From Paraprevotella clara YIT 11840 (lineage in GTDB: Bacteria; Bacteroidota; Bacteroidia; Bacteroidales; Bacteroidaceae), in assembly GCF_000233955.1 (NCBI RefSeq), contig NZ_JH376578.1, forward strand, positions 1-64,000: a DNA stretch of 64,000 bases, in the 5' to 3' direction. Both the position numbers and the translations under genes were made by a program. The notes under the pieces were generated by a model. The model was not told where the DNA came from. It made no database searches and worked only from the letters and a program-made list of their open reading frames with translations. Each line of letters starts with the position of its first letter. The first letter of the stretch is position 1. Positions 13,719-21,874 of this stretch are shown in pieces.

Positions 13719-16586
13719 TCAATACCACTCAATATTTGAACTATAGCTACTTTGTTTTTTCCATTTCAGCACGTCGGCCAGCTCCGAAGCGTTGGCTGAA
13801 AAGGTGAAATTATAGGAAGTATAAGGACTCAACACCACGCTTGCCGACATGGAAAAACAATGTAAGTCGCGTGAAACAGAGGCTGTTGTCATAGACAGAC
13901 GATGATAGTTGAAGTCATATCCCGAAGAATAGGTCAGGTTCCATCCGTCCGAAATACGGATATTCCCCGAAAAGTTCAGCGTATGGGTCAGCTTATATGG
14001 GTAGCGCATCTTCTTCACACGAATCTGTGCACCGGTGTTTTCCGACATAGTCACACCGTAAGATACGGTAAACGACCACGGCAACTGGAATTTCAGATAA
14101 CCGTCTTCATCCACTTCGGCCTTTTGCGGCTCCTTTTTGGCTCCGGCCCGTTCCGACTTCTTACGGTCGGGGTCTATATTCGTGTCGCCCACATCCTCCT
14201 CATCCGTCTCGCCGTCTGTTTCCTTCACTTCTTCACTGCGGCCTTTCCCCCATCCGAAAAGCTTCCTGAAGGTCTCGTTGTTGAACGTATAAGACAAGTT
14301 CTGCGACATACCTTGAAAACGTCCGAAACGTCCGTACGACCATTCCGTACGGTCGCCAACCTGTACTCTTCCGTTTTCGTCGAACTCGTACGCATAAGTG
14401 GCAAACTGGGCGTTCATGCTGAACGTGTAGTTCCAAGGCGTCTTGATACGCACCCTCATGGACAAATCGCTCCACGGCTGACGCTCGGCCGCCATGTTAT
14501 AACTCAGGTTCGCTCCCAGTTCGTCGATAAGGCTGACTTTCCGTACCGAATCGTTCTTCGTACGGACCTTCATCTCGATATTATTGGAGATGTCCATCGA
14601 CACGCTTCCGGTCTTACCCCGCCCCGGCACACCATAGAGGCTGCCGCTATAAGGAGAATAGCTCACCGTAGACACATTGCCGTCTTTATCCGTCTTCACG
14701 TACGACGCATAATAGCCATAACGGGACGTACCGAAATCCGGTGCATAATTAAAGCTTACGGTCGGCGTGAAGACATGGCGGATGGTCTGTATCTTCTTAC
14801 CGAACAGCGGCGTGTAAAAACCGTAAAGTTTGGTCGTGGCCGATACGCTCATATCATAATTATACACGTTCTGGAATCCCCAGATCGTGTCGTTCACCTC
14901 ACGTTGGTTTTCTTCATCCCATCCTTTCATGACCTTATGCGTATACATGCGGTCGGTAAACCTGAATTCCGGCGTGACATTGATATAGTTGAACAAACTG
15001 AACGTCGCACTGATGGGTACGTTATGGCGCATACCGTTACGCCAGTCCTTAATCAGGTTGGACTTGAACAACAAGTCTTCTTTCGTATCTATGCTGTTGC
15101 TCAAGCTTCCGGTGTAGCTTAAAGCAATCTTTTCGTACCACTTTTCTTTCCCCGCAGCCTTCTTGCGCTTGAAAGGATAGAAACGCGCCAATGTAATATC
15201 AAGGCTTGGCAAAGTCATCGACAGGGAAGAATCCTGAATGCTTTGCGACAAGTTAAAGGAGCTGGAAAGCGTCAACCCTATCCGCTCGAAAGTTTTGGAA
15301 TAAGCCACACTCGACGTACGCGTACTCTGCGTGTAGTTCTCCGGATTGTACATACTCGTCAGGTTGTTGCGCTCGTAGTTGGAGGTAGCGAAATTCACAC
15401 TGGCAGAAAAACTTTGCGAAGGATTAGCTTTGGCATCCTGACGATGCGTCCACTGGATTTTGAAACTGGTGGACTTTGAATAATCCGGCATGTTCTTCTC
15501 TCCTTCCACCGTATTCTGATAACTCAGGAAGAAGTTACCATTGAAGCGGTAACGCTTACGGTAATTGGATTGCGTACTCAGTCCCCACGAGCCTTTGGTA
15601 TAAATCTCTCCGATAAGTTTCAAGTCTATCATATCGTTGATGGCGAAATAATATCCGCCATCGCGCAAATAAAACCCACGGATACTCTCATCGCCGAACG
15701 TGGGCATGATGAATCCTGAAGAATATTTCTTACTGAAGGGGAAGAAACCGTAAGGAATGGCCAACGGCAAAGGTACATCCTCCACCACCAGATAGGCCGG
15801 GCCGAAGACGACATCCTTTCCCGGACGTACTTTCGCACGGGTCAATGCCATGTAAAAATGAGGATGCTTGGCGTTACAGGTCGTATATTTCCCGTGACGC
15901 ACGTACATCACGCCTTCCGCATCACGTTTGGACTCCTCGCTAATCAGGAACCCGTCGCCCTGTTGGGTATACACATTATCGATAAAAGCCTTGCGGGTCT
16001 TGAAATTGTAACTGATACGTTCCGGCTCATACTGGTCGCTTCCTTGCTTGAATACCGGTTGGTTCTGCACTTTCCCGGTCGAGTCGGGACGCCCTACGGC
16101 ATGCACGATGCTGCTGTCCATGTTCATCGTGATCCAATCGGCCTGCAATTCCAGATTGGTATAATTTACTTTACTGTTACCATACAAATTGGCATTTCCC
16201 AGTCCGGCCTCGAAAGTCACCGAGTCGGAAGCCGTATATTCTACAGGCTGGTCGAGCACCGACTTGCTCACCTTAGCGGTGTCTTCCGCCACCGAATCTG
16301 TCTGTACGCTGTCTGTGACCACCGCTCCGATGCTATCCGGTGCGGCAACCTTTTCCCGAACACTGTCAGGAACATGTCCGACACTGTCCGCTGCCATTTC
16401 ACGCAAACCGGAAAGTATCGTATCTTTCAGTAAAGAATCCGCCGCTCTACTATCTTTTGCCAGACTATCGGACATTCCTCTTCCTATCTCAACGTAAGAA
16501 GACGAAAGCCCTCCGTTCAATCCGCCTTGCGCCAGCATACAGAATGAACTACCCACCAAAAGGAATATAGCTATTTTTGTTTTCAA
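13719..16586 (-). CDS. lptD: LPS-assembly protein LptD (outer-membrane barrel)
   Basis: 955 aa. Inserts lipopolysaccharide into the outer leaflet of the outer membrane together with LptE. After a signal peptide (MKTKIAIFLLVGSSFCMLAQG) and a Ser/Asp-rich linker, residues about 110-300 form the OstA/LptA-like jellyroll (YTASDSVTFEAGLGNANLYGNSKV; VVEDVPLPLAIPYGFFPF) and the rest is a large beta-barrel rich in aromatic strands ending in NIEWY. The start is a TTG at 16586: an in-frame TGA lies three codons upstream, and the first ATG is residue 17 and would destroy the signal peptide. An acidic insert near residues 780-830 (EEVKETDGETDEEDVGD) is probably an extracellular loop. Confidence 0.88.
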   Translation of the reverse strand: MKTKIAIFLLVGSSFCMLAQGGLNGGLSSSYVEIGRGMSDSLAKDSRAADSLLKDTILSGLREMAADSVGHVPDSVREKVAAPDSIGAVVTDSVQTDSVAEDTAKVSKSVLDQPVEYTASDSVTFEAGLGNANLYGNSKVNYTNLELQADWITMNMDSSIVHAVGRPDSTGKVQNQPVFKQGSDQYEPERISYNFKTRKAFIDNVYTQQGDGFLISEESKRDAEGVMYVRHGKYTTCNAKHPHFYMALTRAKVRPGKDVVFGPAYLVVEDVPLPLAIPYGFFPFSKKYSSGFIMPTFGDESIRGFYLRDGGYYFAINDMIDLKLIGEIYTKGSWGLSTQSNYRKRYRFNGNFFLSYQNTVEGEKNMPDYSKSTSFKIQWTHRQDAKANPSQSFSASVNFATSNYERNNLTSMYNPENYTQSTRTSSVAYSKTFERIGLTLSSSFNLSQSIQDSSLSMTLPSLDITLARFYPFKRKKAAGKEKWYEKIALSYTGSLSNSIDTKEDLLFKSNLIKDWRNGMRHNVPISATFSLFNYINVTPEFRFTDRMYTHKVMKGWDEENQREVNDTIWGFQNVYNYDMSVSATTKLYGFYTPLFGKKIQTIRHVFTPTVSFNYAPDFGTSRYGYYASYVKTDKDGNVSTVSYSPYSGSLYGVPGRGKTGSVSMDISNNIEMKVRTKNDSVRKVSLIDELGANLSYNMAAERQPWSDLSMRVRIKTPWNYTFSMNAQFATYAYEFDENGRVQVGDRTEWSYGRFGRFQGMSQNLSYTFNNETFRKLFGWGKGRSEEVKETDGETDEEDVGDTNIDPDRKKSERAGAKKEPQKAEVDEDGYLKFQLPWSFTVSYGVTMSENTGAQIRVKKMRYPYKLTHTLNFSGNIRISDGWNLTYSSGYDFNYHRLSMTTASVSRDLHCFSMSASVVLSPYTSYNFTFSANASELADVLKWKKQSSYSSNIEWY

Positions 16587-16642
16587 CCGAATTCAGTCTT
16601 GTTCTAAATCAGTAAGCGAATGCAAAATTACACAAAATCCGC

Positions 16643-17194
16643 TTAATGCCCGAGATTTTCCGTAAAAAGTTCCATCCAACACCGAAAACGCCGTGCCCCG
16701 TCCTCGCCATACTTGCTTACGCTCTTCAACGCCTGTTCCGGTGTTTTTTCCCGGTCGGGATGGGATTTGGAATAAAATTTATCCGCATAACAGATGAGCT
16801 GTTCTTCCAAAGTCTCCGGATAATAATCCTGTACGGGTATTGGCAAGCCCTGCGCTACGACTTCTTCCCGTGAAAGCCCCGCGCCGGTATGACGCTCGCA
16901 CACCCTGGCATGGAGCGGAAATCCTTCCGCACGCAACATCTCCGCCCCGAGATAACCGTGGCAAATATAAGGTGCGTCTCCCGTACACAAAATACCGGGA
17001 GCGTGGGTATGCAAAATGCCGATATCATGCAACAAAGCTGCTTCTTCCAAAAATGCCTTGTCCAAATCCAGTTCCGGATGGAGTGCTGCAATTTTCAGGC
17101 AACGGTCGGCCACCTGGCGGCTATGAATCCATAGAAGTTCCCTCAAACGGGGGCTGTCAGCGTAATATTTATCTATCAGGGCTATTGCATCCAT
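16643..17194 (-). CDS. HD-domain hydrolase
   Basis: 183 aa, a single HD domain. The metal ligands are visible: His24 (WIHSRQVAD), His56-Asp57 (LLHDIGILHTHAPG) and later His/Asp in HGYLGAEMLR and CERHTGAG. Compact HD proteins of this length with HDIG signature in Bacteroidales are usually annotated as phosphohydrolases with unknown substrate; nucleotides are plausible. The gene stands 56 bp upstream of lptD on the same strand, and the two may be cotranscribed although the functions do not obviously connect. Confidence 0.8.
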   Translation of the reverse strand: MDAIALIDKYYADSPRLRELLWIHSRQVADRCLKIAALHPELDLDKAFLEEAALLHDIGILHTHAPGILCTGDAPYICHGYLGAEMLRAEGFPLHARVCERHTGAGLSREEVVAQGLPIPVQDYYPETLEEQLICYADKFYSKSHPDREKTPEQALKSVSKYGEDGARRFRCWMELFTENLGH

Positions 17195-17279
17195 TTTATT
17201 TCAGCTCGGATTAATCGCCACAAAAGTACGATAAAAAACAGTGTTTTCCTAAGAACCATCCTTAAAATACATAAAGGCA

Positions 17280-17304
17280 GACCCGGAACTCTCTCATCCG
17301 GGTC
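17280..17304 (-). terminator. Hairpin after the secreted repeat-protein gene
   Basis: GACCCGGA (17280-17287) and TCCGGGTC (17297-17304) form a perfect 8-bp stem with a 9-nt loop, 23 bp beyond the stop codon. The T-run is weak, so termination strength is uncertain. Confidence 0.5.
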
Positions 17305-17326
17305 CACCCACCTTAACGCCAATCGT

Positions 17327-18814
17327 TTACGGGACGATTACTTTTTTCTTATATGTATTACCGTCTTTCGCCGTCAGAGAAACCACATAGATTCCTCGCG
17401 GAAGGACGAAATCTTCAGAAACTTTCAGCCCCTTACGCCGTTCTAACACATATCCTTGCGTATGGTAAACCGAACAATCCCATCCTTCGGCCTGCACCAC
17501 ACGGATATGCCCTTCCGACACCGAGACTTTGATGCCGGACTCTACCCATGAGACACGGGTCGGCACCAATTTATGACACCACAAATACAAGGTGTCCACA
17601 CGTGCACCGTAAGCCAACGCATACAGTTTCCCGTTGGTTTCCGCCTCCATCTTCTGTTCCATCGCGCCTATGGACTGGCCTAAACGGTAAAGCCGTGTCC
17701 CGCTTTCGTCATAGATGTCCATCCGGCAAGGAGCATTCGCTCCCCAGACCAATGAATCACCAGCCTGCGCCGTGACTTCGTAAGCGTAAATCCGGCCTTC
17801 TTCGGGTTGCACGACCATGGCCGAATCACCGTAAACCAAGGAACGGAAATCCAATGCCACCGGAACGTCATAGGCAAACGTGTCGGTACGCGCCTCAGTC
17901 CAACGTCCGGAGGTATCGCCGAAACGCATGCCGAATACCACGTCGTCCGGGCAATAGGCAGTACAAGTTTCCCAATCCACCGTGTAATCCTCCGGGATCT
18001 CATGCGGCACGACACCCTCTACGTCCACCCCAATATCATCCGCCGCAAAAGGATTGGCCGGGGTGACTTCCACCCGTGTGGTTTTTCCGTTGTTGAACCA
18101 ATATTCATAGGCTTCTATACGGTTGTTGGCCAAAGAAGGTTCTGCCTTCACAAAATAACGGGAGAACGGCGCACTCCAACGCCCCGCCTCATCCCGGCTA
18201 CGAAATGACACGCGATGAAGCCCGTAGGACAAATCCGACGTGGAAAGCTCCAGTTCCACCATGCCTCCTTCGGCCGCGCCTTCCACCCGTGCGGCATAAT
18301 CGCCGTCTATCCAGCACTCATAGCTCCGCAGGGTATTGGAAGAATAATCCGGCCCGAGACATACAAAATTACGGGTCATTATCCCTGTCCAACGTCCGGC
18401 TTCGTCGGCAAAGCGGAGCATAAGACGGTGCACGCCCGGCACCAAGCCTGATACGGGAAGCTCCAAATCGAGACGGCCGTCGACCAAAGCGGCCTCCGCC
18501 CATTCGCCACCGTCTATGGCATATTCGCATGTGGCCATGCCGGTGCCGTCATACGCTTTTCCCAAACGGAGGAAATAACGGCAAAACGGACTGCTCCAAC
18601 GCCCCTGCGCATCGCATGCACGGAAGTGAAAACGGTGTATGCCCGGACGTAAATCCGCCACATCTATCTCTATCCCCACGCTTCCTTGTGTCTGCTCCAC
18701 GTACGTACGCTGTGTGTCGTTCCCGTCTGTCCAGTATTCATAACCGGCCATCTGTGCGGCAGCAGAAGCAGGGAAAAGCGAAAGGGCGGGAAGTAACCAA
18801 TGATAGATTTTCAT
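17327..18814 (-). CDS. Secreted repeat protein with C-terminal type IX-like sorting domain
   Basis: 495 aa from the ATG at 18814, chosen because GGAGGT lies 4 nt upstream; an ATG at 18826 is the alternative. Signal peptide MKIYHWLLPALSLFPASAAAQ. Four Ig-like units of about 70-90 residues follow (about 22-90, 92-160, 162-230, 232-330), each beginning with YEYW/CEYAI/YECWI and closing with GRWSSPFCRYF-type strands; the fourth is longer. A linker region is followed by a last domain of about 75 residues (IKVSVSEGHIRVVQAEGWDCSVY to GIYVVSLTAKDGNTYKKKVIVP), which matches the type A sorting signal of type IX secretion. Function unknown; likely cell-surface or secreted adhesin-type protein. Second gene after the beta-helix protein (18-bp gap). 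Confidence 0.75.
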   Translation of the reverse strand: MKIYHWLLPALSLFPASAAAQMAGYEYWTDGNDTQRTYVEQTQGSVGIEIDVADLRPGIHRFHFRACDAQGRWSSPFCRYFLRLGKAYDGTGMATCEYAIDGGEWAEAALVDGRLDLELPVSGLVPGVHRLMLRFADEAGRWTGIMTRNFVCLGPDYSSNTLRSYECWIDGDYAARVEGAAEGGMVELELSTSDLSYGLHRVSFRSRDEAGRWSAPFSRYFVKAEPSLANNRIEAYEYWFNNGKTTRVEVTPANPFAADDIGVDVEGVVPHEIPEDYTVDWETCTAYCPDDVVFGMRFGDTSGRWTEARTDTFAYDVPVALDFRSLVYGDSAMVVQPEEGRIYAYEVTAQAGDSLVWGANAPCRMDIYDESGTRLYRLGQSIGAMEQKMEAETNGKLYALAYGARVDTLYLWCHKLVPTRVSWVESGIKVSVSEGHIRVVQAEGWDCSVYHTQGYVLERRKGLKVSEDFVLPRGIYVVSLTAKDGNTYKKKVIVP

Positions 18815-18818
18815 ACGC

Positions 18819-18824
18819 ACCTCC
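18819..18824 (-). promoter_or_regulatory. Shine-Dalgarno site deciding the start at 18814
   Basis: GGAGGT on the minus strand, 4 nt before the ATG. Such a full site is rare among the genes of this window, most of which lack one. Confidence 0.6.
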
Positions 18825-18832
18825 ATTTCCCG

Positions 18833-19888
18833 TTAGTCTTCGGTTTGCGCCTCTACCGTCATGCTCACTTTCAGCTTGCCGTCGGCGGCCACCGTCGTGT
18901 CGATATGGCTTTCTTTGATTTGGGGTATGGAAGGCGTAGGGTTGTAAGGATAAGGACCACCGTAAAGTCCGACCTGCGTGCCGTCCGTCCCTACGTACTC
19001 TTCGGGATATTTCAGTTTGAATGTTTTCACGCCGTCCCATGCCAGATCGTTCATGCTTTCCTCGAAGATTCCGGCATATTTGCAGTCTACCCAGTTGCCA
19101 GCTCCTATTAGATTATATGGAGTATTATCTATAAAAACACAATTATTAGCCACTACACCACTCGAAATATTAGATGCCTTCACGATACTATTACCTAATG
19201 AAAGCCCAACCAAATTATTTTGATACAAAGAATTTATCAATGAGTGATCAACATTTACGGTACAATACTCTTTAGGAAAATCTATAACCGCGACATAACT
19301 GCCACAAATATAAAAATTTTGATGGTTGCACCAATTACCTGCACCGAATTGCACACCATCACAAACACTTTGCCGTAAAACAAAGTTCTCCGTACTGGAT
19401 TCAAAAAGAAGAGGACGTTCAGAGCCACTTAACTGACATTTCACAATCTGAAAATCCCGAATCACACCTGAGCTTTGAAATAATACATAAGAAAGTTTAA
19501 GACCTTCTAATCGGATTCCATCAACTTTTACACCTTCCTTCACCATTTCACCGTCATCGTCCACTACATCCCGAGGTTTAAAATAAAGACCATCTTCAAT
19601 AATTGTAGGATATATCCCGTTCTCCATGTCTGACACAAAACCATTCCCTACAACAGACAATGATTTTTGAAATTCATGATTAGAAAAAGAAAACACCCCC
19701 GCACTCAACGTAACCACGTCCCCGCTGTCCGCAGCAGCCGTGTAAGCTTCCTCCAAGGCCGTTTTACCGTAATACACACTCACCTCATCCCCGTGTTGAA
19801 GGGTTGCCATGAGGACATCCGTCCCTTGCTGCGCACGTCCCCAAAGAGCCACGCCGCAAGCCATCATCAAGAGAAAAAATTTCTTCAT
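18833..19888 (-). CDS. Secreted right-handed beta-helix protein
   Basis: 351 aa from the ATG at 19888 (MKKFFLLMMACGVALWGRAQQ, signal peptide); a start three codons upstream (19897) is equally possible. Short hydrophobic strands alternate with Asn-rich turns (LSVVGNGFVSDMENG; VDGIRLEGLKLSYVLFQSSGVIRDFQIVKCQL; ANNCVFIDNTPYNLIGAGNW), the pattern of pectate-lyase-like beta-helices without an evident catalytic site. A short C-terminal strand region (ESHIDTTVAADGKLKVSMTVEAQTED) ends the protein. It heads a two-gene transcript with the sorting-tail protein and sits behind a roughly 350-nt structured leader. The A+T content of 19080-19650 is visibly higher than the flanks, hinting at recent acquisition or rapid change of the helix core. 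Confidence 0.7.
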   Translation of the reverse strand: MKKFFLLMMACGVALWGRAQQGTDVLMATLQHGDEVSVYYGKTALEEAYTAAADSGDVVTLSAGVFSFSNHEFQKSLSVVGNGFVSDMENGIYPTIIEDGLYFKPRDVVDDDGEMVKEGVKVDGIRLEGLKLSYVLFQSSGVIRDFQIVKCQLSGSERPLLFESSTENFVLRQSVCDGVQFGAGNWCNHQNFYICGSYVAVIDFPKEYCTVNVDHSLINSLYQNNLVGLSLGNSIVKASNISSGVVANNCVFIDNTPYNLIGAGNWVDCKYAGIFEESMNDLAWDGVKTFKLKYPEEYVGTDGTQVGLYGGPYPYNPTPSIPQIKESHIDTTVAADGKLKVSMTVEAQTED

Positions 19889-19962
19889 ATTCTTCATCTT
19901 TTTTATTGCGTCCGTCAGCCATCCACCGGACTGTTTACAATCATTTTCAAGATTTAAAGAGG

Positions 19963-20131
19963 AGCGTGAGGCTGCTTGCCGGACTGCTTGCCACAATAGC
20001 GGAATCCCCATTCCGGTGAAAACGCAAACAGCCAAACAACAGCCTCACGCTTATGGATATACATGCCCACATCCCCTGACGAAACAGGGAATGCAAGCAC
20101 GGGTATATACATGAAGCGTGAGCATCTGTTG
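19963..20131 (-). promoter_or_regulatory. Structured mRNA leader with mutually exclusive hairpins
   Basis: On the minus strand, segment 2 (20052 to 20037, AAGCGTGAGGCTGTTG) can pair with the earlier segment 1 (20131 to 20114; 9 bp plus 6 bp flanking an internal loop) or with the later segment 3 (19974 to 19963, CAGCCTCACGCT; 12 bp perfect). The loop between 1 and 2 holds a 9-bp hairpin (20093 to 20070) whose one non-Watson-Crick pair is U-G only on the minus-strand RNA. A further 6-bp hairpin lies at 20015-20000. No known riboswitch class was recognised. Confidence 0.6.
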
Positions 20132-20240
20132 TATCACTTTGCGTTCTCATTTAGAATTTGGGGATTTTCTATTGCGACAAAGTAATTTCCAAAAAGACGC
20201 TCTCTTCTATTCTACCATCCCGACACTACGGGACTCGGGA

Positions 20241-20272
20241 CAAAGATAGCGAAAGGTGAGCGCAGAGACAAA
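20241..20272 (-). promoter_or_regulatory. Sigma-ABfr promoter P2 for the beta-helix operon
   Basis: Minus strand TTTG (20269-20272), 20-nt spacer, TATCTTTG (20241-20248): exact consensus. Start expected near 20234, giving a leader of about 346 nt. Confidence 0.75.
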
Positions 20273-20328
20273 CGAAAACAAAGTTTTCCGGCTTGCCTAT
20301 GCCGAACCGCATCCTATCTTCGTGAAGA

Positions 20329-20360
20329 CAAAGATATGAAATTTATTTGGACACCACAAA
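20329..20360 (-). promoter_or_regulatory. Sigma-ABfr promoter P1, upstream of P2
   Basis: Minus strand TTTG (20357-20360), 20-nt spacer, TATCTTTG (20329-20336): a second exact consensus 88 bp upstream of P2. The DNA between holds AAGATAG (20243-20249) and its inverse CTATCTT (20314-20320). Confidence 0.7.
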
Positions 20361-20993
20361 AGAAAAACCGGGACTTTTTCTGCAAGCCGCCAAAAAGGAA
20401 AACGGGGAACTTACTTTTTGTCATTTTGTCCATCGCGTCCACTCGTGGTTTTCATATTCCGGCGTCCACCGCACAGCAGGCACAAACACGCGAATCTCGC
20501 ACCTCATGCCATACCCCAAAAGACAGCTTTTTGTAGAAAAAACGACAAAACGACAGACATGCCCCCTCCTCCTCCGGCCAAAAACCGTCGGACTGTAAGC
20601 CGTAAAGCATTCCGTGCGACATTTTGACACCCCGTACTTGTACATCCGAAATGCCCAAATAGAGATAAAAAACCCGTTTCAGGGCTGCTTTTCCCTTCCT
20701 ACAGCCCTCGAAAATATCGTTTTTACGAGTTTTCACATTCAATCGGCTGAGATTCGTTTTCCGCTTTCAGCCAAACGATTTTTATTTCGGCTCATAAAAA
20801 TCATATTTTCTGCGGACATCCTGCCGCCACCAAGTGAAAAAAAGGGCATTTTTTAGCGGAAATCCATCCTATCTGCTCCTTTTTATAGCGAGTGAAAAGA
20901 CTAAAAAACGCTAATTAAGTAGCAAAAAGATTCATTTTTACCTAATTTTGCCGTCAAAATGATTATAACTCAACCCATAAATCCTCTCTGGAA
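20361..20993. other. Intergenic stretch without recognisable gene
   Basis: About 630 bp between the P1 promoter and yaaA. Short open frames exist (for example 20452-20742 minus) but show no family, no conserved start context and odd composition. Apart from repeat copy B at 20747-20795 and a TAATTTTG box (20943-20950) in front of yaaA, nothing was identified. Confidence 0.5.
20747..20795. repeat. Intergenic 22-bp-module repeat, copy B
   Basis: CTGAGATTCG at 20747 and, inverted, CCAAACGATTTTT at 20771 with GGCT flanks make a degenerate inverted pair of the module seen at 10773, 38231, 51061 and 63079. Confidence 0.55.
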
Positions 20994-21761
20994 ATGCTCA
21001 CATTCATCTCTTGTGCCAAAACCATGACGGAAAAAACGCCGACGGTGCTTCCCCCAGCCTCCTCTCCTCTGTTCATCGAAGAGGCACGTCATATCGCCTT
21101 GTCCATGACGGCCTATACGGCCGGAGAACTGGCCGACATGCTACATGTCAATCCTCAAATCGCGGCACGCACCTGCCTGCAATTCCGCACATTCCATGAC
21201 GAAGGGGCAACCGGACTTCCGGCCTTATCGGCCTACACGGGCATGGTGTTCAGGCACATCGCGCCACAAGATTTCACGGCGGAAGACTGGGCATACGCCC
21301 AAAGCCACCTGTTCATCACCTCATTTCTCTACGGGCTGTTGAGACCGGCCGACCGCATCCGGAACTACCGGCTGGAAGGGCACGTGCGACTGCCGGAGGA
21401 AGAAGACCGTACCCTGTTCGCCTATTGGCGCGCACGCCTGACGGACACCTTCATTTCGGCCATACGGCAACAAGGGGGCATATTGGTGAATCTGGCCAGT
21501 GCGGAAATGAAAAACTTGTTCGACTGGACACGCGTCACCCGGGAAGTACGGGTGATTACCCCGGATTTTTATACTTACAAAGGCGGACGGTTGTCCACCG
21601 TAGTGGTCTATGCCAAGATGTGCCGGGGCGAAATGACACGTTTCATCCTAAAGAACCGTATTGAAAATCCCGAAGATTTGAAAACCTTCGAATGGGAAGG
21701 CTATCGTTTCAATCCCCGTGAAAGCCACGATGACCATTGGGTCTTCACGCCTGGGACATAA
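20994..21761 (+). CDS. yaaA: YaaA family protein (UPF0246, peroxide stress)
   Basis: 255 aa, the usual YaaA length. It begins MLTFISCAKTM, the family's start, and contains LPALSAYTGMVFRHI, FITSFLYGLLRPADRIRNYRLEG, ILVNLASAEM and the C-terminal VVYAKMCRGEMTRFILKN. In Escherichia coli YaaA is induced by OxyR, lowers free iron during peroxide stress and binds DNA. It stands alone, divergent from the beta-helix operon across about 1.1 kb of non-coding DNA. A TAATTTTG box lies 44 bp before the ATG. Confidence 0.92.
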   Translation: MLTFISCAKTMTEKTPTVLPPASSPLFIEEARHIALSMTAYTAGELADMLHVNPQIAARTCLQFRTFHDEGATGLPALSAYTGMVFRHIAPQDFTAEDWAYAQSHLFITSFLYGLLRPADRIRNYRLEGHVRLPEEEDRTLFAYWRARLTDTFISAIRQQGGILVNLASAEMKNLFDWTRVTREVRVITPDFYTYKGGRLSTVVVYAKMCRGEMTRFILKNRIENPEDLKTFEWEGYRFNPRESHDDHWVFTPGT

Positions 21762-21813
21762 CCATGTGCCCGCATCTCCCGGCAAAACCCGCTCCGCCCC
21801 TCACGAGTCCATA

Positions 21814-21849
21814 AAAAAACACGCCCGCCGGAGTCATATCCGACGGGCG
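21814..21849 (-). terminator. Intrinsic terminator of the phosphonate operon
   Basis: On the minus strand CGCCCGTCGGA pairs with TCCGGCGGGCG (one mismatch, 6-nt loop) and is followed by GTGTTTTTTT, 26 bp after the phnW stop codon. Confidence 0.88.
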
Positions 21850-21874
21850 CACCTATCAACACATTTTATCGAGA

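Noticed and set aside
19963-20131. Cobalamin or other known riboswitch
   Set aside because: None of the conserved boxes of cobalamin, TPP or SAM classes was found, and the downstream genes are not metabolic.
20452-20742. 96-codon frame on the minus strand in the 20-21 kb gap
   Set aside because: No family, Cys-rich, no start context, and it runs across repeat-rich non-coding DNA.
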